Positions 12,205 to 24,218 of a stretch of 64,000 nt of DNA are shown piece by piece. The notes under the pieces were generated by a model that was not told the DNA's origin, searched no databases, and saw only the letters and a program-made list of their open reading frames with translations. A program made the translations under genes and the position numbers. Every line of letters starts with the position of its first letter. Position 1 is the first letter of the stretch. The stretch is taken from the NCBI RefSeq assembly GCF_002078875.1, contig NC_034415.1, positions 20,489,975-20,553,974 on the forward strand, written 5' to 3'. Origin of the DNA: Numida meleagris (Eukaryota; Chordata; Aves; Galliformes; Numididae).

Positions 12205-12300
12205 GCAGACCTCCTCTGCACCTGCTCCAGTTTCAATTAAATTTTCTTGATCACAAGTGCCCAGACTGGAATGTGGTATTCCTGAGCTGGGCTCCGAGGC
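12205..12300 (-). repeat. Old CR1 fragment (inner 3' region)
   Basis: CTCCTCTGCACCTGCTCCAG, followed by AGTGCCCAGACTGGAATGTG, resembles the segment a few hundred bases upstream of the CR1 3' end, in minus orientation and strongly diverged. Confidence 0.5.
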
Positions 12301-12614
12301 CTCATACCATATTTGTCACTAGATTCTATAAATATCTTTCATATAAACAAGCTTGATTTCTGTATTTCCCCCCTCAACAGGGTGGTCCACACTCAGGGCT
12401 TTCTTGTTCCTTTTATTTTCTTAAGCACTCCTTGCACAGTAATAAAAATGTACAGACTCAGTGGGGATCTGTTTTAACTTCAAATGTGCTGATTCAGTTC
12501 AAAAACCATTAATTCAGCCGGAATCAGGGCCGTGGGGTGGAAATCCCTTTCCAGTTAAAACAGAGGTGAGAGGGACAGCATTTGGCAGGCTGAGAAATAA
12601 AGTGCATTGGAAAA

Positions 12615-12722
12615 ACATGGCACTGAGGGTCACGGTTTAGGGGCATGGTGGTGATGGGTTGGTCCTTGGACTGGATGATATTAGAGTCCTTTTCCAAAAT
12701 TTAGGAATCGATAATTCTATGA
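12615..12722 (+). mobile_element. CR1 3'-end fragment
   Basis: GGTTGGTCCTTGGACTGGAT, GTCCTTTTCCAAAATTTAGG and a terminal ATTCTATGAA are the last hundred bases of a CR1, plus orientation. Confidence 0.85.
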
Positions 12723-13118
12723 ACATAGCAGGGCATCTGAAAGTGGGTGTTGACTGAGCTGTGCTAACAGAGCACCAGGGAGCCCCGGGTGTCTCAGACC
12801 AGCACTGGGATCTCCAGCCTGTGCTTTGTTGGGTTGGACAAGAAGATTGCAGAGATTTCCACAAGACCCCTCATTGGCTGAGCAGGCACGGTGCAGTATG
12901 GCTCTGGCCAGGCAAGCTGGTCCTTTCTTCAAAACAGCCCCCGTTATTCACAGGCATGAGAGGATACACTGAAATGTGAAGCAAACACAAACAGAGCTGT
13001 GCAGTCTGTGGTCTTGCTGGATTACAGGAGTTAAAGTGCATTGGGATGCGACAATGATTTGTAAAATAGATAAACACAGGGTTCTTTATGGAGGAGGCTT
13101 GCTGAATAATGCCATTTG

Positions 13119-13310
13119 GTGATGCGTTGGCACAGGCTGCCCAGGGTGGTGGTGGGGTCACCATCCCTGGAGATATTCAAGGAACGTGGAGGTGTGGCAC
13201 CGAGGGACATGGTCAGTGGGCATGGTGGGGTGGGGTGGGGTTCAGTTTAGTGTATTTAGAGGTCTTTTCCAGTCTTCTTAATGATTCTATGGTTCTATGA
13301 TTCTATGATC
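13119..13310 (+). mobile_element. CR1 3'-end fragment with terminal ATTCTATG repeats
   Basis: GCACAGGCTGCCCAGGGTGG and CACCATCCCTGGAGATATTC lead to GGTCTTTTCCAGTC and three tandem copies of the 8-base CR1 end (TTCTATGA). Confidence 0.92.
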
Positions 13311-15305
13311 TATTTCCCAGGTCCCTGCCATTTCCAAGTCCCAGCTCCATGTGCTTCACTTTCCTATGCATAGCCTGGTGTGAGCTGCTCCCATGCACAC
13401 TCCACGCAGTCAGCATGCAGAGCCACTTCGTTCACACGTGGCCTTGCTGAGGTGCTGACGATGTGAGTGTGGGCTGCATGTGGGTCAGGGTCTGGTGTGA
13501 CCACTGTGGGCCACCAGGCAACTGCCCAAGGGAACACTTGGCCGAGCCAGAGCATCAGGAGAAGTTTCTCCAGGCTCTGATGCACTAAACATTCGGACCC
13601 AAGACGTACAAAGAGGGACAAGCAGTGATGTCAATTTACTAGTGAAAGAAAGCCTTTTTACATCATTATTGTGTATCATAAAAGCCTTGTGCTCACGCTG
13701 TATACTTAATCTCGATATTCCAGTGCCATCCACAAAAAAATGCAGGCTTAACCCTCACAGTTTATATTGTCACCATAAATGCCGGTAAAAAAAATATTGT
13801 ACAGTTGGGTGCAGTTTATTCTTTATATTTTAATGGCTATAGCAAAACTCCATTGCTAACTAGTAAAAAAATAAAAATAAAAAAATAAAAAGCTGAATGT
13901 GTTTTACAGCTATGCCGTCATGGGAAAGCTGTATTTCAAAGTGAGGGCATCAACAGCAACCAAATGGGACATTTTTAAAGATTTTAAACATTTTTAATGG
14001 GACGTTAAAAAAAAAAAAAAAAGAAAAGAAAAGCACTTCAGCAGAATCTTTTTGCCAGTATTTTAGCTAATAGGGTTGCAGTGCATAAAGGACGTCTGCA
14101 CAGGCCACCCAATACTGAGTGGCTGCTCAAGTGTCTTGAACTCGAAGTGTAAATGGAAAAAACATTGAAAATTAAGCGTTTCTCCTGGAGGAACAAATTG
14201 CTGATAAAGCAAATCTCCCCACAGGACAAGCACACCTGCTGGAAGGTAGAGAGACGTTTTTATGTGGAGGATTTTAACGTGAGATAAAATGCTTTTCACG
14301 GGCAGTCATATGGAAGACAGCTGGCCAAAAATAATAATAGAGGAATTCCTGTCCCTTGGGAAATTCTGTGGTTGCAAAAAATATCATTTCTGAGCTGAGC
14401 TGGGACAAAAACTCGAGGTAGTTCTCAAGATTTGGGGTTTTTTTTTTTTTTTTTTTTCATTTGATGACACATTCCAAAATAAAAATAGCGCATTTCTTCT
14501 CACTCTACCACTCCAACACTTCTTTCCTTATTACATAAGTCTGGAAGTCCCAACCACGCGTTACACCACACTGCTACATCTCGTTATATTGCATATTACA
14601 GAGGCAGGCGGAACCTCCGCCCTTTTTAAGATCCCTATGAAAAGGGCTGAGTTTCTCCATGAAATTGAACACCAGGAGCAAGGATGATCCATGCCCCATG
14701 CCCACAAGGGCTGTCACCCAGCCCTGCTGCCACCTTGTTGCTGCTGTTTGGATCAGGGAAATGAAGAAAGAAGGAAATATTGGACCAAAAGAGCTCCTGG
14801 CAGCCCCCAGCTCTGGAAACCTCATGGTTTTGGCCAAGCGCTTGGACCAAAAAGGGTGCAAAGGGTGAAACAGTGCTGTCAGGAGGAGATGAATTAAAAA
14901 GAACACAGATGAACGCTGTGGATATTTTCTCAGTAAAAGCTTGGATAATATCAGTACATCCCAGGAAATGTTTCCAGTTGCTCCAATCAACGTTTTCTGG
15001 TAGAAAACTGTTCTGCTGAAAAACATTGACCTGCTCTACCATGAAATCTCTTCTGTTCATTATTTGTTTGGACTCGAGCGCGCTGTTCAGTGCTAGGCAG
15101 CACCTCCTGGACCTAACCTCCTCCAGACAGCCCAGAGCAATTAACTAATGACCTGGCCAGCCCTAGCTGCTGCCATTCCAGCTGTGCTCTCCAGATCTGT
15201 AGGGTATTGCCTTGATTCCTGGCCATGCTCAAGGCATACCCTGTCTCTCCCACACCCCCAAAGCTCACCTGAGTTCTTCAGGGTGCGTATGGAGTTTGGT
15301 CCCAT

Positions 15306-15553
15306 AAGCCTTGCTCTCTTCTGTCCGCAGTGCTTTGATTTCCCCATCGCCTTTCCCCTGTTTATTCTATTTTCTGCCTCTTTGTCTTTTCCCTCCAGTG
15401 CTTGGTGTCCCTCTTTCCTTTTCCAGCCTCTCTCTTCCTCTCCCCATTTCCCTGCACTCACTCCGTCCTTCCTTGCTTTCTTCTTTCCTTCCTTCCCAGC
15501 CCTGGTGCTGGGCTTTCTATTCTCTCTTCTCTCCTCCCTCTCTTCCTCTGCTG
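15306..15553. repeat. Pyrimidine-rich tract, about 250 bases
   Basis: The plus strand is about four-fifths C and T, with many CTTTCC, CCTTCC and TCTCTCTTC runs. It may be a decayed CCTT/CTTT microsatellite. Overlapping open frames on both strands (Phe/Leu/Ser-rich on plus, Lys/Glu/Arg-rich on minus) come from this bias and not from a gene. Confidence 0.75.
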
Positions 15554-16210
15554 TCACCAGAGGCACCCGCTGGGCCAGGGTAGGAAGGACAGTGTACAGA
15601 GGTGGGAATATGCAGAGAGGCATTGAAAAGTGCAGCTGGGACCGCCAAAATGCATTGCACTCACTGGAGGTAAGAGCGAGCTCCGACATGCAATGCTCTC
15701 CCTTATCTCCAGTGCTACCGACTTCGGTCTATTTAATTTTCACTTTGATTTTAATATAGATTTATTGAAAACAACAGTTATCAAAACAAACTGCGCTGGC
15801 AAATTGGTGTTCGTCTGTAGCTGTACAAGCACCTATAAAGCTGCCAGCGTATGAAATAAATGGTGCTATATGGGAGGTCAGTTATTGCAATAGAAGTTCC
15901 CCAAGGATTTGCACCGGGCAGTTTAATATTTTTCTTATTACCCTCTTCTCTTTTCCACTATTTATGCCTCTCGGTTTAAATTTAAAACACACAGCCATCT
16001 GCCAAGACAAGCCTCTTTGATAAAGCCATCCCTGGTAAACGCTTTCACCAGCACTCTCCCCTCCACACGTCAGTAAACACGGATGCATCCTGCTCAAAGA
16101 CAGGCAAGCGGGGACAGGCAAGCCAAGTTTTCTTTCCAAAATGTTTCATCACCCAGGCCAGCTCTTTTCGTCTCTCATTTTTGGAAGGGCTCGTCCTTAT
16201 CACATGCTCT

Positions 16211-16385
16211 TAGAATAATAGAATAATAGAATAGGCTGGGTTGGAAGGGACCTCAAAGCCCATCCACTCCAACCCATGCCGTGGGCTGGGTGCCCCCACC
16301 AGCTCAGGCTGCCCAGGTCCTGTCCCACCCGGCCTGGGGCACCTCCAGGGATGGGGCACCCACAGCTCTCTGAGCAGCTTGGATA
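16211..16385 (-). mobile_element. CR1 3'-end fragment, GGGTTGGAAGGGACC type
   Basis: AATAATAGAATAATAGAATA followed by GGCTGGGTTGGAAGGGACCT and CATCCACTCCAACCCATGCC is a CR1 3' end in minus orientation. Its wording differs from the AAGGTTGGAAAAGACC copies and matches the plus-strand copy at 39,095-39,233, so the two are one subfamily. Confidence 0.9.
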
Positions 16386-17055
16386 AAAACTTGATAAAAC
16401 AGCAGTTAAAACCCTGCTTCTCACCACGTTATTTAACCCCTGTTCAAATTCCACCTTATGCAAATCGTACCCGCCTATCCATGGGCTCCTCCTTGCATGA
16501 ACTGCTAAAAAAATCAAACCCAATCAAAGTCCAAGCCCCTTCATCAGGAGAGATAAAAGGGTTTCTGTACTGCTCTCCTCATCAGGAGAACACAAATCAA
16601 ATAACATAACTGTCAAATGAGGAGACGACGTGTTTAAATGCCTATAGAAAGAAGAACTCTAATTACGGAAACATCTATAATGTAACTAATATTATTTACA
16701 TTAGAGTGATGCTAATCCAGACGAGGGTTAATGTCCCTGCTCCTAAAACATTACAGTTTAAATAGACAAGAGACAGTGAGAGGGTGGAGGGGAGCATCAG
16801 TATGCTCATTCCTGCTTGAAGACAAAGGGTGGAGGCAAACTCCTCGCTGAGAGAATGGAAACAAGCCAAGATGTGCAATAAGGAAGGTGAGTTTAGATGG
16901 AGCCAGAGGGAGAGAGTGGCTTGCCGAATCTCACACAGGATGCCTGGGATGGTGGTGGGTGATGAATGGAAATGGTGGATGTCACAAAAGCATTATTCTG
17001 CAGCCATCAGTGCTTGGATGCCAATGGGTCAACATGGGCAGACGTGCGTTGTCCT

Positions 17056-17320
17056 CACAGAATCATTAAGGTTGGAAAAGACCTCTGAGATCACCCAGTC
17101 CAACCCCATCCCACCATGCCCACCAACCACGTCCCTTAGTGCCACATCCCCATGGCTCTCGAACACCTCCAGGGACGGTGACCCCACCACCTCCCTGGGC
17201 AGCCTGTGCCAGCTCATCACCACTCTTTAGGAGCAGAAATGTTTCCTAATAAACAACCTGAACCTCTCCTTCCACAACTTGAGCTAATTACCTCTCATCC
17301 TCTCTCTGCCCAAGCCACCC
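17056..17320 (-). mobile_element. CR1 3'-end fragment
   Basis: CACAGAATCATTAAGGTTGG, CATGCCCACCAACCACGTCC and CACCTCCCTGGGCAGCCTG mark a minus-orientation CR1. It extends leftward in element terms to a region reading TGAACCTCTCCTTCCACAAC. Confidence 0.92.
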
Positions 17321-17370
17321 TAGTACAACTTCGGTTTAGAAATACCCTGTTCAGACCATTTTTCTGGTTA

Positions 17371-17411
17371 GAATGATTAAGGTTGGAAAGACCACTAAGA
17401 CCATCTAGTCC
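17371..17411 (-). mobile_element. Short second CR1 3' terminus
   Basis: GAATGATTAAGGTTGGAAAG, ACCACTAAGACCATCTAGTC starts a second CR1 end about 50 bases beyond the preceding copy in the same orientation. It is either a separate short insertion or an older one interrupted by the neighbour. Confidence 0.7.
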
Positions 17412-20126
17412 ATTAGATGTGAACTGCTGAAGGGCAGAAAGAGCAAACACGATCTTCTATAGCCCTTGCAATGTCTAATATAGCTCTGATATCCTTTTAG
17501 GGGACATTTCTCAGCCCCTTCAGAAACTCTCTGTAATGAGTAACAGTCCCATACAGCTAAAATGAGATAAAAGCTGCCTGTATTTGGAGGGAAAGCATCC
17601 ACACTATCTGGCACAGGACCCAGCAGATTTTCCAGGTCTCTAGCAACAGTTCAGCACAAAAGGGAAAGCCGGCAGACAAGAAGCAGAGCATTAAAAAGTC
17701 TGAATGACACGTGCAGCCAGATTGTCTGCTTCGCTGACAATTGATGCCATCCCCATTACCGGGAAAATATTGTAAGCATGCTTCCATGGCTCTCTGCAGC
17801 TTATTACTGCAGATAGCCAGTGTTTCTTGTCATGGCTCCTGGCTTTTGTGAGCTGGTGTAAAATGGCTTGCTGTTCCCATGCCCGAATTTACTGGAGGAG
17901 ACAGCTGAGCGCGTGCCTCACCAAGCATCCCGTGTGCGTTTGGATGCTCCCAAGTAGGGACTGTGTTATAAATGCCATTCTGACAGCTCAGCTACCCCAG
18001 GCCTGTAATGTGGCACTGCTAAAAAGGCCATTGTCACCAGAGAAGCTCACTGAGGTCTCACAGCTGAGGATCAAACCCATATGAAAGGGAGGGCATCCCA
18101 CCAAGAAGATCTTCTGTGCTTGCAAAAGAGAGTGCAGGGAACTCTGCAGATGTTCCTCTAAATGGGACCAGTAGCAGCAAGGATGTGACACAAGCATGTG
18201 GTGGCACATCTTCATATCCCTCTTACACCCTCTGCCTGCAGTCAGAAGTACCCCGTAAAGAAAGCAGGCAGGACAGGGGATGGGGGAGAGGGAGGAACAA
18301 GCAGAACTGGAGGCTGAGGGAGGGCATCGCCGTGAATCACAGCAATTTCCTCTGATCCTGTTTTATCATTGGGGGTGGGAATGTAAAAGATGCAGAATCT
18401 GTGTGAACAAGGTCAAATTAAATCACATTTCCAGGCTGGGGAAATTACTTTTGCCTGCAGCAAGAGAGGTGCATAGCACCAATGAAGGAGGAGAGGTTCA
18501 TGCCACCAGGCATGCTGCATCCAGCTGATGCACGACAGAGGGAATTTATAATTAGCCCACTGAAATATATCCCTGCAGGACTGTGGGGGTGGGGTGGTCA
18601 CACCAATTGAACATAGAGAAAGACCAACAGAGATCTGCCTTCAGACCTGCTCCTTATGGAAGACAGCTTGTCCTTGTCTCCACAGGCATGCATTTCTTTC
18701 TCCGGAGTTGACACTACAACCAGTGACCACTACCACACATTGACGTAAGAGAGACTGGGGATGTCTTCAGGGCAGTTCAAACCTGACTCAGCTGTGAGAA
18801 CATCAGTGGAAGGACTCAGATCCCACTGATGCTCAGAATTTCCCACAAGAGCGTCTCAGGTCTATTTAACACCTCTTGATCAAACCTTGCGACTGTTTCT
18901 CCCAGGCACAACCTTAAGGGAGGGAGAACACCTCTGATGTGCACAGGAGTCTTAATGAAGTGAGGAAGGGTGCACGGAGAGGAGCCTGATGAAAACGAGC
19001 GTAAGAACACGGGACTGGAAGAAGTGTGCATGTACAGTGTTCCTATGGACTTCAACAAGGGGTGTGAGGTGTGGGGCAGTGGGGTGGATAAGAGAAAAAA
19101 ATACAAGCTAAAGCTACAGCTGAGCCAAGAGAAAGGAATTTGGAGTGTATCAGTTCCCGAACAGATTCATGTCTGACAGAAAGCTCGCTTGTTGCACGCA
19201 TTTGCCTGCTTTAAATAATTTACTGCTAGAGTAATGTGAGCTGGATTAAAGGACAAGAGAGGGGCAAGAAAAGGGGATTGGAACTGCTGGTGAGAAGTGA
19301 CTCGTGAAAAAGACTGGCAGAAAGAAGACACACGTTTCTGGGAGGAAGATGGGTAATTTCCCAGGAGGGAAACAGGGAGAACCAGGCACCGAGTCCTGGA
19401 AAGTGGCAGCAGGAGCCTACCTGGGGAGGAAACCAACCAGTGCCTGGATCTGCAGGAAGAGACTGTGGCCACGGCCTCTGCAGCCAGGGGAGTTGGAGCT
19501 CTGGAGAACATCACCCTGCAGAGGGACACAAGGTCCCAAGGAGGAAGGCGTCTGTGGGGACGTGACAGAAGTGCAGTGGGCCACCACAAATTCTGTGTTG
19601 CTTGTAGCACTGCACAGGGCTGCCACGTCGGGCTGCCCACCAGAGCAGCTAAGGTGTGTGGGTTTCAATCAGCACAGCATCGTGAGGAATGCATGTAAGG
19701 CGTGTTTACTTCCAAGAACATCCCGTTTCTATTACTACAGATGTGCAGCTCGGGATTAACTTCTCGGACAGCATGTTCTTGGGCAAGAGCAACTTGTCTT
19801 TCTTTTTGCTGTAAAGCACCGTTTCAGCGTACATACCTGCAGCAGATATTAATAACAATGATGCTGCACTTGGCTGCTGCAAACTCTGACTGATGAGCGC
19901 AGCCCTAACTCACACAAGTTTCCCATTGATTTTAGCTCATGTTAGGCTCAAACTAATCACATGGGAGAGCTGCCTTAACAGCTCCCTAGATCCGTCCTGC
20001 TCTGCTGTGGTCTCCAGGCCAAGAGGAATGGTGGGGGTCATCCAGCTCCCCATTGAACTGAGTGGGTCCATCCCCCCAAAATTATGCAGTCACAGTGACC
20101 ACAAACATGTGCATGTGAGCAAAGTA

Positions 20127-20201
20127 GGTTGATGGGTAGGCAGTTGGACTAGATGATCTTAGTGGTCTTTTCCAACCCCGATGATGCTATGGTTCTATGA
20201 A
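20127..20201 (+). mobile_element. CR1 3'-end fragment
   Basis: GTTGGACTAGATGATCTTAG, TGGTCTTTTCCAACCCCGAT and a terminal GGTTCTATGAA show a CR1 3' terminus, plus orientation. Confidence 0.9.
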
Positions 20202-20454
20202 CACATTGCTCTGTCCGTGTACTTTCCATAGACCAAAGCCACTTCTCTGGGCTGCTCTGGACGTGGCTCCACCTTCCCGTGGCTTGCAAGGCACAGTTCA
20301 ATGCCTTTGCCTTAGTTGTACTTGATCCCATTAATGACAAAGATGACAAACACATATGCTTTGCCTTTATAGCTATTTCACGCTTTGACATGATCCCGGG
20401 CAACTCACCTATGCTGTCAGCGTGATGGATGGTGCACAGAAGGGGGCTTGGACA

Positions 20455-20575
20455 GGTGTAGCTCCTGTCACAAGGAAATATTTTTCCACACCATTAGCCT
20501 GTGGAACTCATAGCAACAGGATATCGCTCAGAAAGGGACTCAGAAAAGCCCTGAAAAAAGAGTGGGTGCTTGAAC
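20455..20575 (+). repeat. Possible ancient CR1-type fragment
   Basis: CACAAGGAAATATTTTTCC, AGCCTGTGGAACTCATAGC and AACAGGATATCGCTCAG follow the wording of old amniote CR1 3' regions (…TTTTTCAC…CTGTGGAACTC…ACAGGATGT). It lies close to a younger CR1 in the same orientation and could be an earlier part of one insertion. Confidence 0.45.
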
Positions 20576-20704
20576 AGAAAACAAGTGTCCGAGGCTGCGG
20601 GAGCGTACAGTAAAAATCATCGATAGGGAAGGACGTGAAGGGTGAAAATCACAGAGCCTTGGTTGCTGCAGGTTTAAGGAGAATGTTCTGCAGCAAAAAA
20701 AAGT

Positions 20705-21064
20705 GTCCCAAAAGGGCCTTACTTAGGGCCCTCTACAACTTAAAAGGGGCTATAAGAAAGAAGGGACAGACTCTTTACAGGGTCTGTTGTGAAGGGATGA
20801 GGGGAAATGGTTTCAAACTCAAAGAGGGGAGATTTGGATTGAATATGAGGACGTTTTTTTACAATGAGATGGTGGGGCACTGGCACAGGTTGCCCAGAGA
20901 GGTGGTGGATGTCCCACCCCTGGACGCACTGAAGGTCAGGCTGGATGGGGCTCTGAGCACCTGATGGAGCCATAGGTGTATCTGTTCCTTGCAAGGGAGT
21001 GGAACAAGGTGACCCTTAAGGGTCCCATCCAACTCAAACGTTTCTGTGATTCTCTGATTCTCTT
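20705..21064 (+). mobile_element. CR1 3' portion, about 360 bases
   Basis: This is one of the longer copies. It includes GGTTGCCCAGAGAGGTGGTG, GAAGGTCAGGCTGGATGGGG, CTCTGAGCACCTGATGG and a degenerate GTGATTCTCTGATTCTC terminus. It belongs to the subfamily with CCCTTAAGGGTCCCATCC, shared with copies at 44,097, 44,859, 46,980 and 50,986. The frames within it are broken. Confidence 0.92.
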
Positions 21065-21639
21065 AAGATGCGCCCGGGCTCAGAGCTCCATCCTCACCTT
21101 GGACACCTTCGCTAGTAGGACTGGAATGAGCCATGACTCCATGCAGGGCCTTCCTTCAAGCTCGCCCTACCAGGGTGCAGCCACAACTCACATTGTGGCT
21201 TTGAGAAAACAAATGGGCAGACCAGCTGGGCAGAAGTGGGATGAGCATCCTGGCCCCAGCAAGAGGGCAGGGCGGGTGGCACGCTGCTGACAGCCTGGCT
21301 GTAGCCAGCAGAGGGCATGGAGCTTGCATGGAGCTTACACAGGCACTGCAAGCCCTGGGTGCCTCAAAGCACGGCTGATATAGAACACTTGATTTGGAAT
21401 AACCCATTAGTGCTCCCATTTCCCTTCCCCTGCCCATTCTGCAGATGAAAGGTGCGATGAGAGCCTGGGCCTGGGGATGGTTCCAGGGGCTGTAGGACGT
21501 TGTCACAGAGCTGCCAAATTCCAGCATTTTCTCCCTGTGTCGGGCTCCTCAGCAGCAGGGTGGTTGCCGACAGGCACTGGGATCCAGTGCTGGCACATCC
21601 CTGCCCCACGCATTCCCAAGTCGCTTCTAGAATGTATCA

Positions 21640-22480
21640 TATACACCAATTTTGGTTATGAAATAGCAGCTGGAGGACACGATGACAAATGAGGAGTCGT
21701 GCTTTACGATTCGTACGGCGATGGCCATAAGGAGCCAGCAGGCACCGCTCCCGGCGTGATTTGCACATACGCTTGACTTTATGTATTATTGGTAATCCTA
21801 TTGAAATCTGCATGCATAAAGTTAAGTGCATCTAATCAACTCTGTGGGTTCGGATTTGTATATATTAATTTAATTCCGCCGTCAGTATTTAGAGCAGCTT
21901 CTGCAATGAGCAGTTATGGCGCTGCGATGGACCGTAACGACCTCAGATTTTGTTTTAATATTAAGTGCAGAAAAATATGAAACGGAGGCACCCCCTATTA
22001 CTCTTCGAGGCGAACAACGCGCACGGCGTTAAATCAGATGCTCAAAGTTATTTCGGGGTCCAAATGATCAGCACCGAGTACACGTCAGTGGAAATTTTTC
22101 CTATGGGCCTCTGTGCATAGCGCAGCTCCACGGCGGTGCGCGAGGCCGTGTTTATGGATCCATTTTCAGGATCAAAGCCCTCATTAGTAATACGGATTAA
22201 TGGTAATTACAAATATAAATAACTTGAGTGTATCTTCTCGTTTTCCTCTGAAGACGTTTCTCACAGAAGGCAGCCGGATGCCAGGCTTATTCCTTAAATC
22301 CAAACTGTATTAAGTTCTCGGGTAATAGTGCGGTAACATAAAGTTAAATAGAGCCGCGTTATTATTTTTCAGGCCTCAGAACGCGGAGCTTGATTCTCAG
22401 CTCGCATTAACTGGAGCCCAGCTCTGGATTCAGATCCTTTTTTCCATACTGAGGAAGTGAAAACGTAAAAAAGAAAAAAA
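21640..22480. promoter_or_regulatory. Candidate conserved non-coding block upstream of RNF220
   Basis: This stretch has high-complexity, repeat-free sequence rich in homeodomain-type TAAT/ATTA cores (for example near 21,864-21,873, 22,184-22,207 and 22,361) and scattered CpGs outside any island. It differs in texture from the CR1-bearing DNA on both sides and has no coding signature. I infer a regulatory element for RNF220; conservation itself cannot be seen from one sequence. Confidence 0.35.
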
Positions 22481-22882
22481 AAATTGAATTGCTTTTTGGC
22501 TAAGAACAAAAGTAAGAAGTTTAAATCGGAGGGATCGTTTTTCACAATGTTGTAAGTACCAAAAATACGGCCTTATAATAAAAGCACTTTCTTGACCAAG
22601 ATTCTGTAATTGCTACTGTGAAGCTGAAGCTCAAGTTGGACTGCAGTGTTCACAAGCTGAGCGTTTTTCCCAAATCCTTGGGAAACAGGGACTGTTTTAA
22701 TGCATTTTCCTGACATGCGTCTCAACTCTGATGTTATTTAAATGTGGCCAGTCCATACCAACCTATGGAATATTCACCTCAGTCCTCAGCTGTTTGGTCA
22801 TGTCAGGGTGGAGCATGCTGCAGGACCAGTGCCTTAGGAATGCGTGCGGTGCCCATTCATTGGGGCATGGCCACTGAGTTAA

Positions 22883-23119
22883 TGGCCTTAAGTTGCACGA
22901 GGGGAGCAAGGCTGGATATTAGGAAGAATTTATTTTCCAAAAGAGCAGTGATGCGCTGGCACAGGCTGCCCAGGGAGTGGTGGGGTCACCATCCTTGGAG
23001 GTGCCCAAGAATCGTGGGGATGTGGCACTGAGGGACGTGGTCAGTGGGCATGGTGGGGTGGGGTTGGACTGAGTGATCTTATAGGGCTTTTCCAACCTCC
23101 ATGGTTCTGTGATTCCATG
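22883..23119 (+). mobile_element. CR1 3'-end fragment
   Basis: GGCTGGATATTAGGAAGAAT, GGCACAGGCTGCCCAGGGAG and GGTTCTGTGATTCCATGA show a plus-orientation CR1. It is the last young CR1 before the RNF220 promoter. Confidence 0.92.
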
Positions 23120-24089
23120 AAGACAGAGACAACTTCAGCAAGAAATAATGGGAAGAGAAGAAAATGGGACACAAAGCGAGGGATGGATGAAGCCACTTTA
23201 GCCACTGCAGGAGCAACCTCCTATGGGCCTTCCCATGTCCCAGGCATGGACAACTCTCACTGGGTGGAGCATTCACACCCCAGCGCAGCATCAGGCAGAG
23301 ACAACCTACAGACCTCAGCAGTGGGTCACTGCTCATGCCACAGCTGTTGGATGACAGAAGCACATCGTCCCTTCCTCTGCCACACACACACAGCCCAAGC
23401 AGTTGGTGATGCTGATGGAGAGGACTTCTTTTTGCAGCGTGTGCTGTGTAGCATGGTCATATTTTGGAAGTGGCAGTGCAGAGTTAGGTAAGAGCTGGCA
23501 CTGGCTGGACTCTATTTTTAAGAACAACCCGAAATCATTTAAACAAAAAGGTTCCCTCCTGGGTGGAATAAATAAGTCTGTCTTCCCAGTCCCCAGCGTG
23601 CTTCACGCAAAACAATAAGGCAATAAGGTCTTTCATCTGATCCCCCATTTGAAACTCACTCTTCCATTCCATGCAGCAGGCAGTTTTGCTCAGGACAACG
23701 CCAGGGAGCATTAAGGCAGCACTGTGTACGCTGCCATCGGGGCAACGCTGACAGGTCCTCGATCTTGGGGATGCTCGAGGTGGATTTGGAGGTGCCGCTC
23801 CCCTGGGTGCCAGCATGCACAGCGGGGGGTGCGGGGAGAGACTCTGCGCCTGAACCCTGGGGGGCTCCTGTGCCTCCCGCTCGAGGCTGGGGGGGGGGGT
23901 CCAGGCTGCCAGCTGGGGGGGATGCCGAGATTTGGGATGGAAAACACAGCGGGCGCCGGGAGCTCGATCGGGCAGCCCGGAGGGGCCGGGGGGGGGGCAT
24001 GGCACGTCGGGAAGGCAGCAGCCCCTCTGCCCTGTATTTAGGCAACTTCGGGGGCTGCATGCGGCGGGCGGGTGGGCTCCCGATGCTGG

Positions 24090-24108
24090 ACTGCATTTCC
24101 CATAGTGC
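24090..24108 (+). promoter_or_regulatory. ZNF143/STAF-type promoter element
   Basis: ACTGCATTTCCCATAGTGC matches the ACTACAATTCCCAGAATGC-type site at 15 of 19 positions by eye. It lies 280 bases upstream of the exon 1 donor and is a likely guide to the main start of transcription. Confidence 0.6.
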
Positions 24109-24145
24109 CCGAGCGCCCTAATGTATGCAGTGCTGAGCCCGGCTC

Positions 24146-24218
24146 GGTGTGCGAGTGTGTGTGTGCGTGTGTGCGCGCGTGTGCGCGCGAGTGTGTGTGT
24201 GTGTGTGTGTGTGTGTGC
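24146..24218 (+). repeat. GT/CG alternating microsatellite in the RNF220 promoter
   Basis: The tract mixes GTGTGT with GTGCGCGCG blocks and ends in an uninterrupted GT run of about 27 bases. Alternating purine-pyrimidine with CGCGCG cores is a classic Z-DNA-prone sequence. It falls in or just before the inferred exon 1, so its length may vary between individuals and alter the 5' UTR or the promoter. Confidence 0.9.

Larger units (their letters stand above)
9131..23860. other. Intergenic region between ERI3 and RNF220
   Basis: Nearly 15 kb lies between the two divergent promoters. I see no credible coding exon: open frames here are short, out of context, or fall in repeats. It contains CR1 fragments in both orientations, a pyrimidine-rich tract at about 15,306-15,553, A-rich runs near 13,865 and 14,005, a T run near 14,440, and a complex AT-rich block at about 21,640-22,480 listed separately. 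The remainder is unremarkable single-copy sequence. Confidence 0.65.

Noticed and set aside
15141..15759. Overlapping frames of about 180-200 codons on both strands
   Set aside because: Both derive from one pyrimidine-rich tract; there are no splice or similarity signals.
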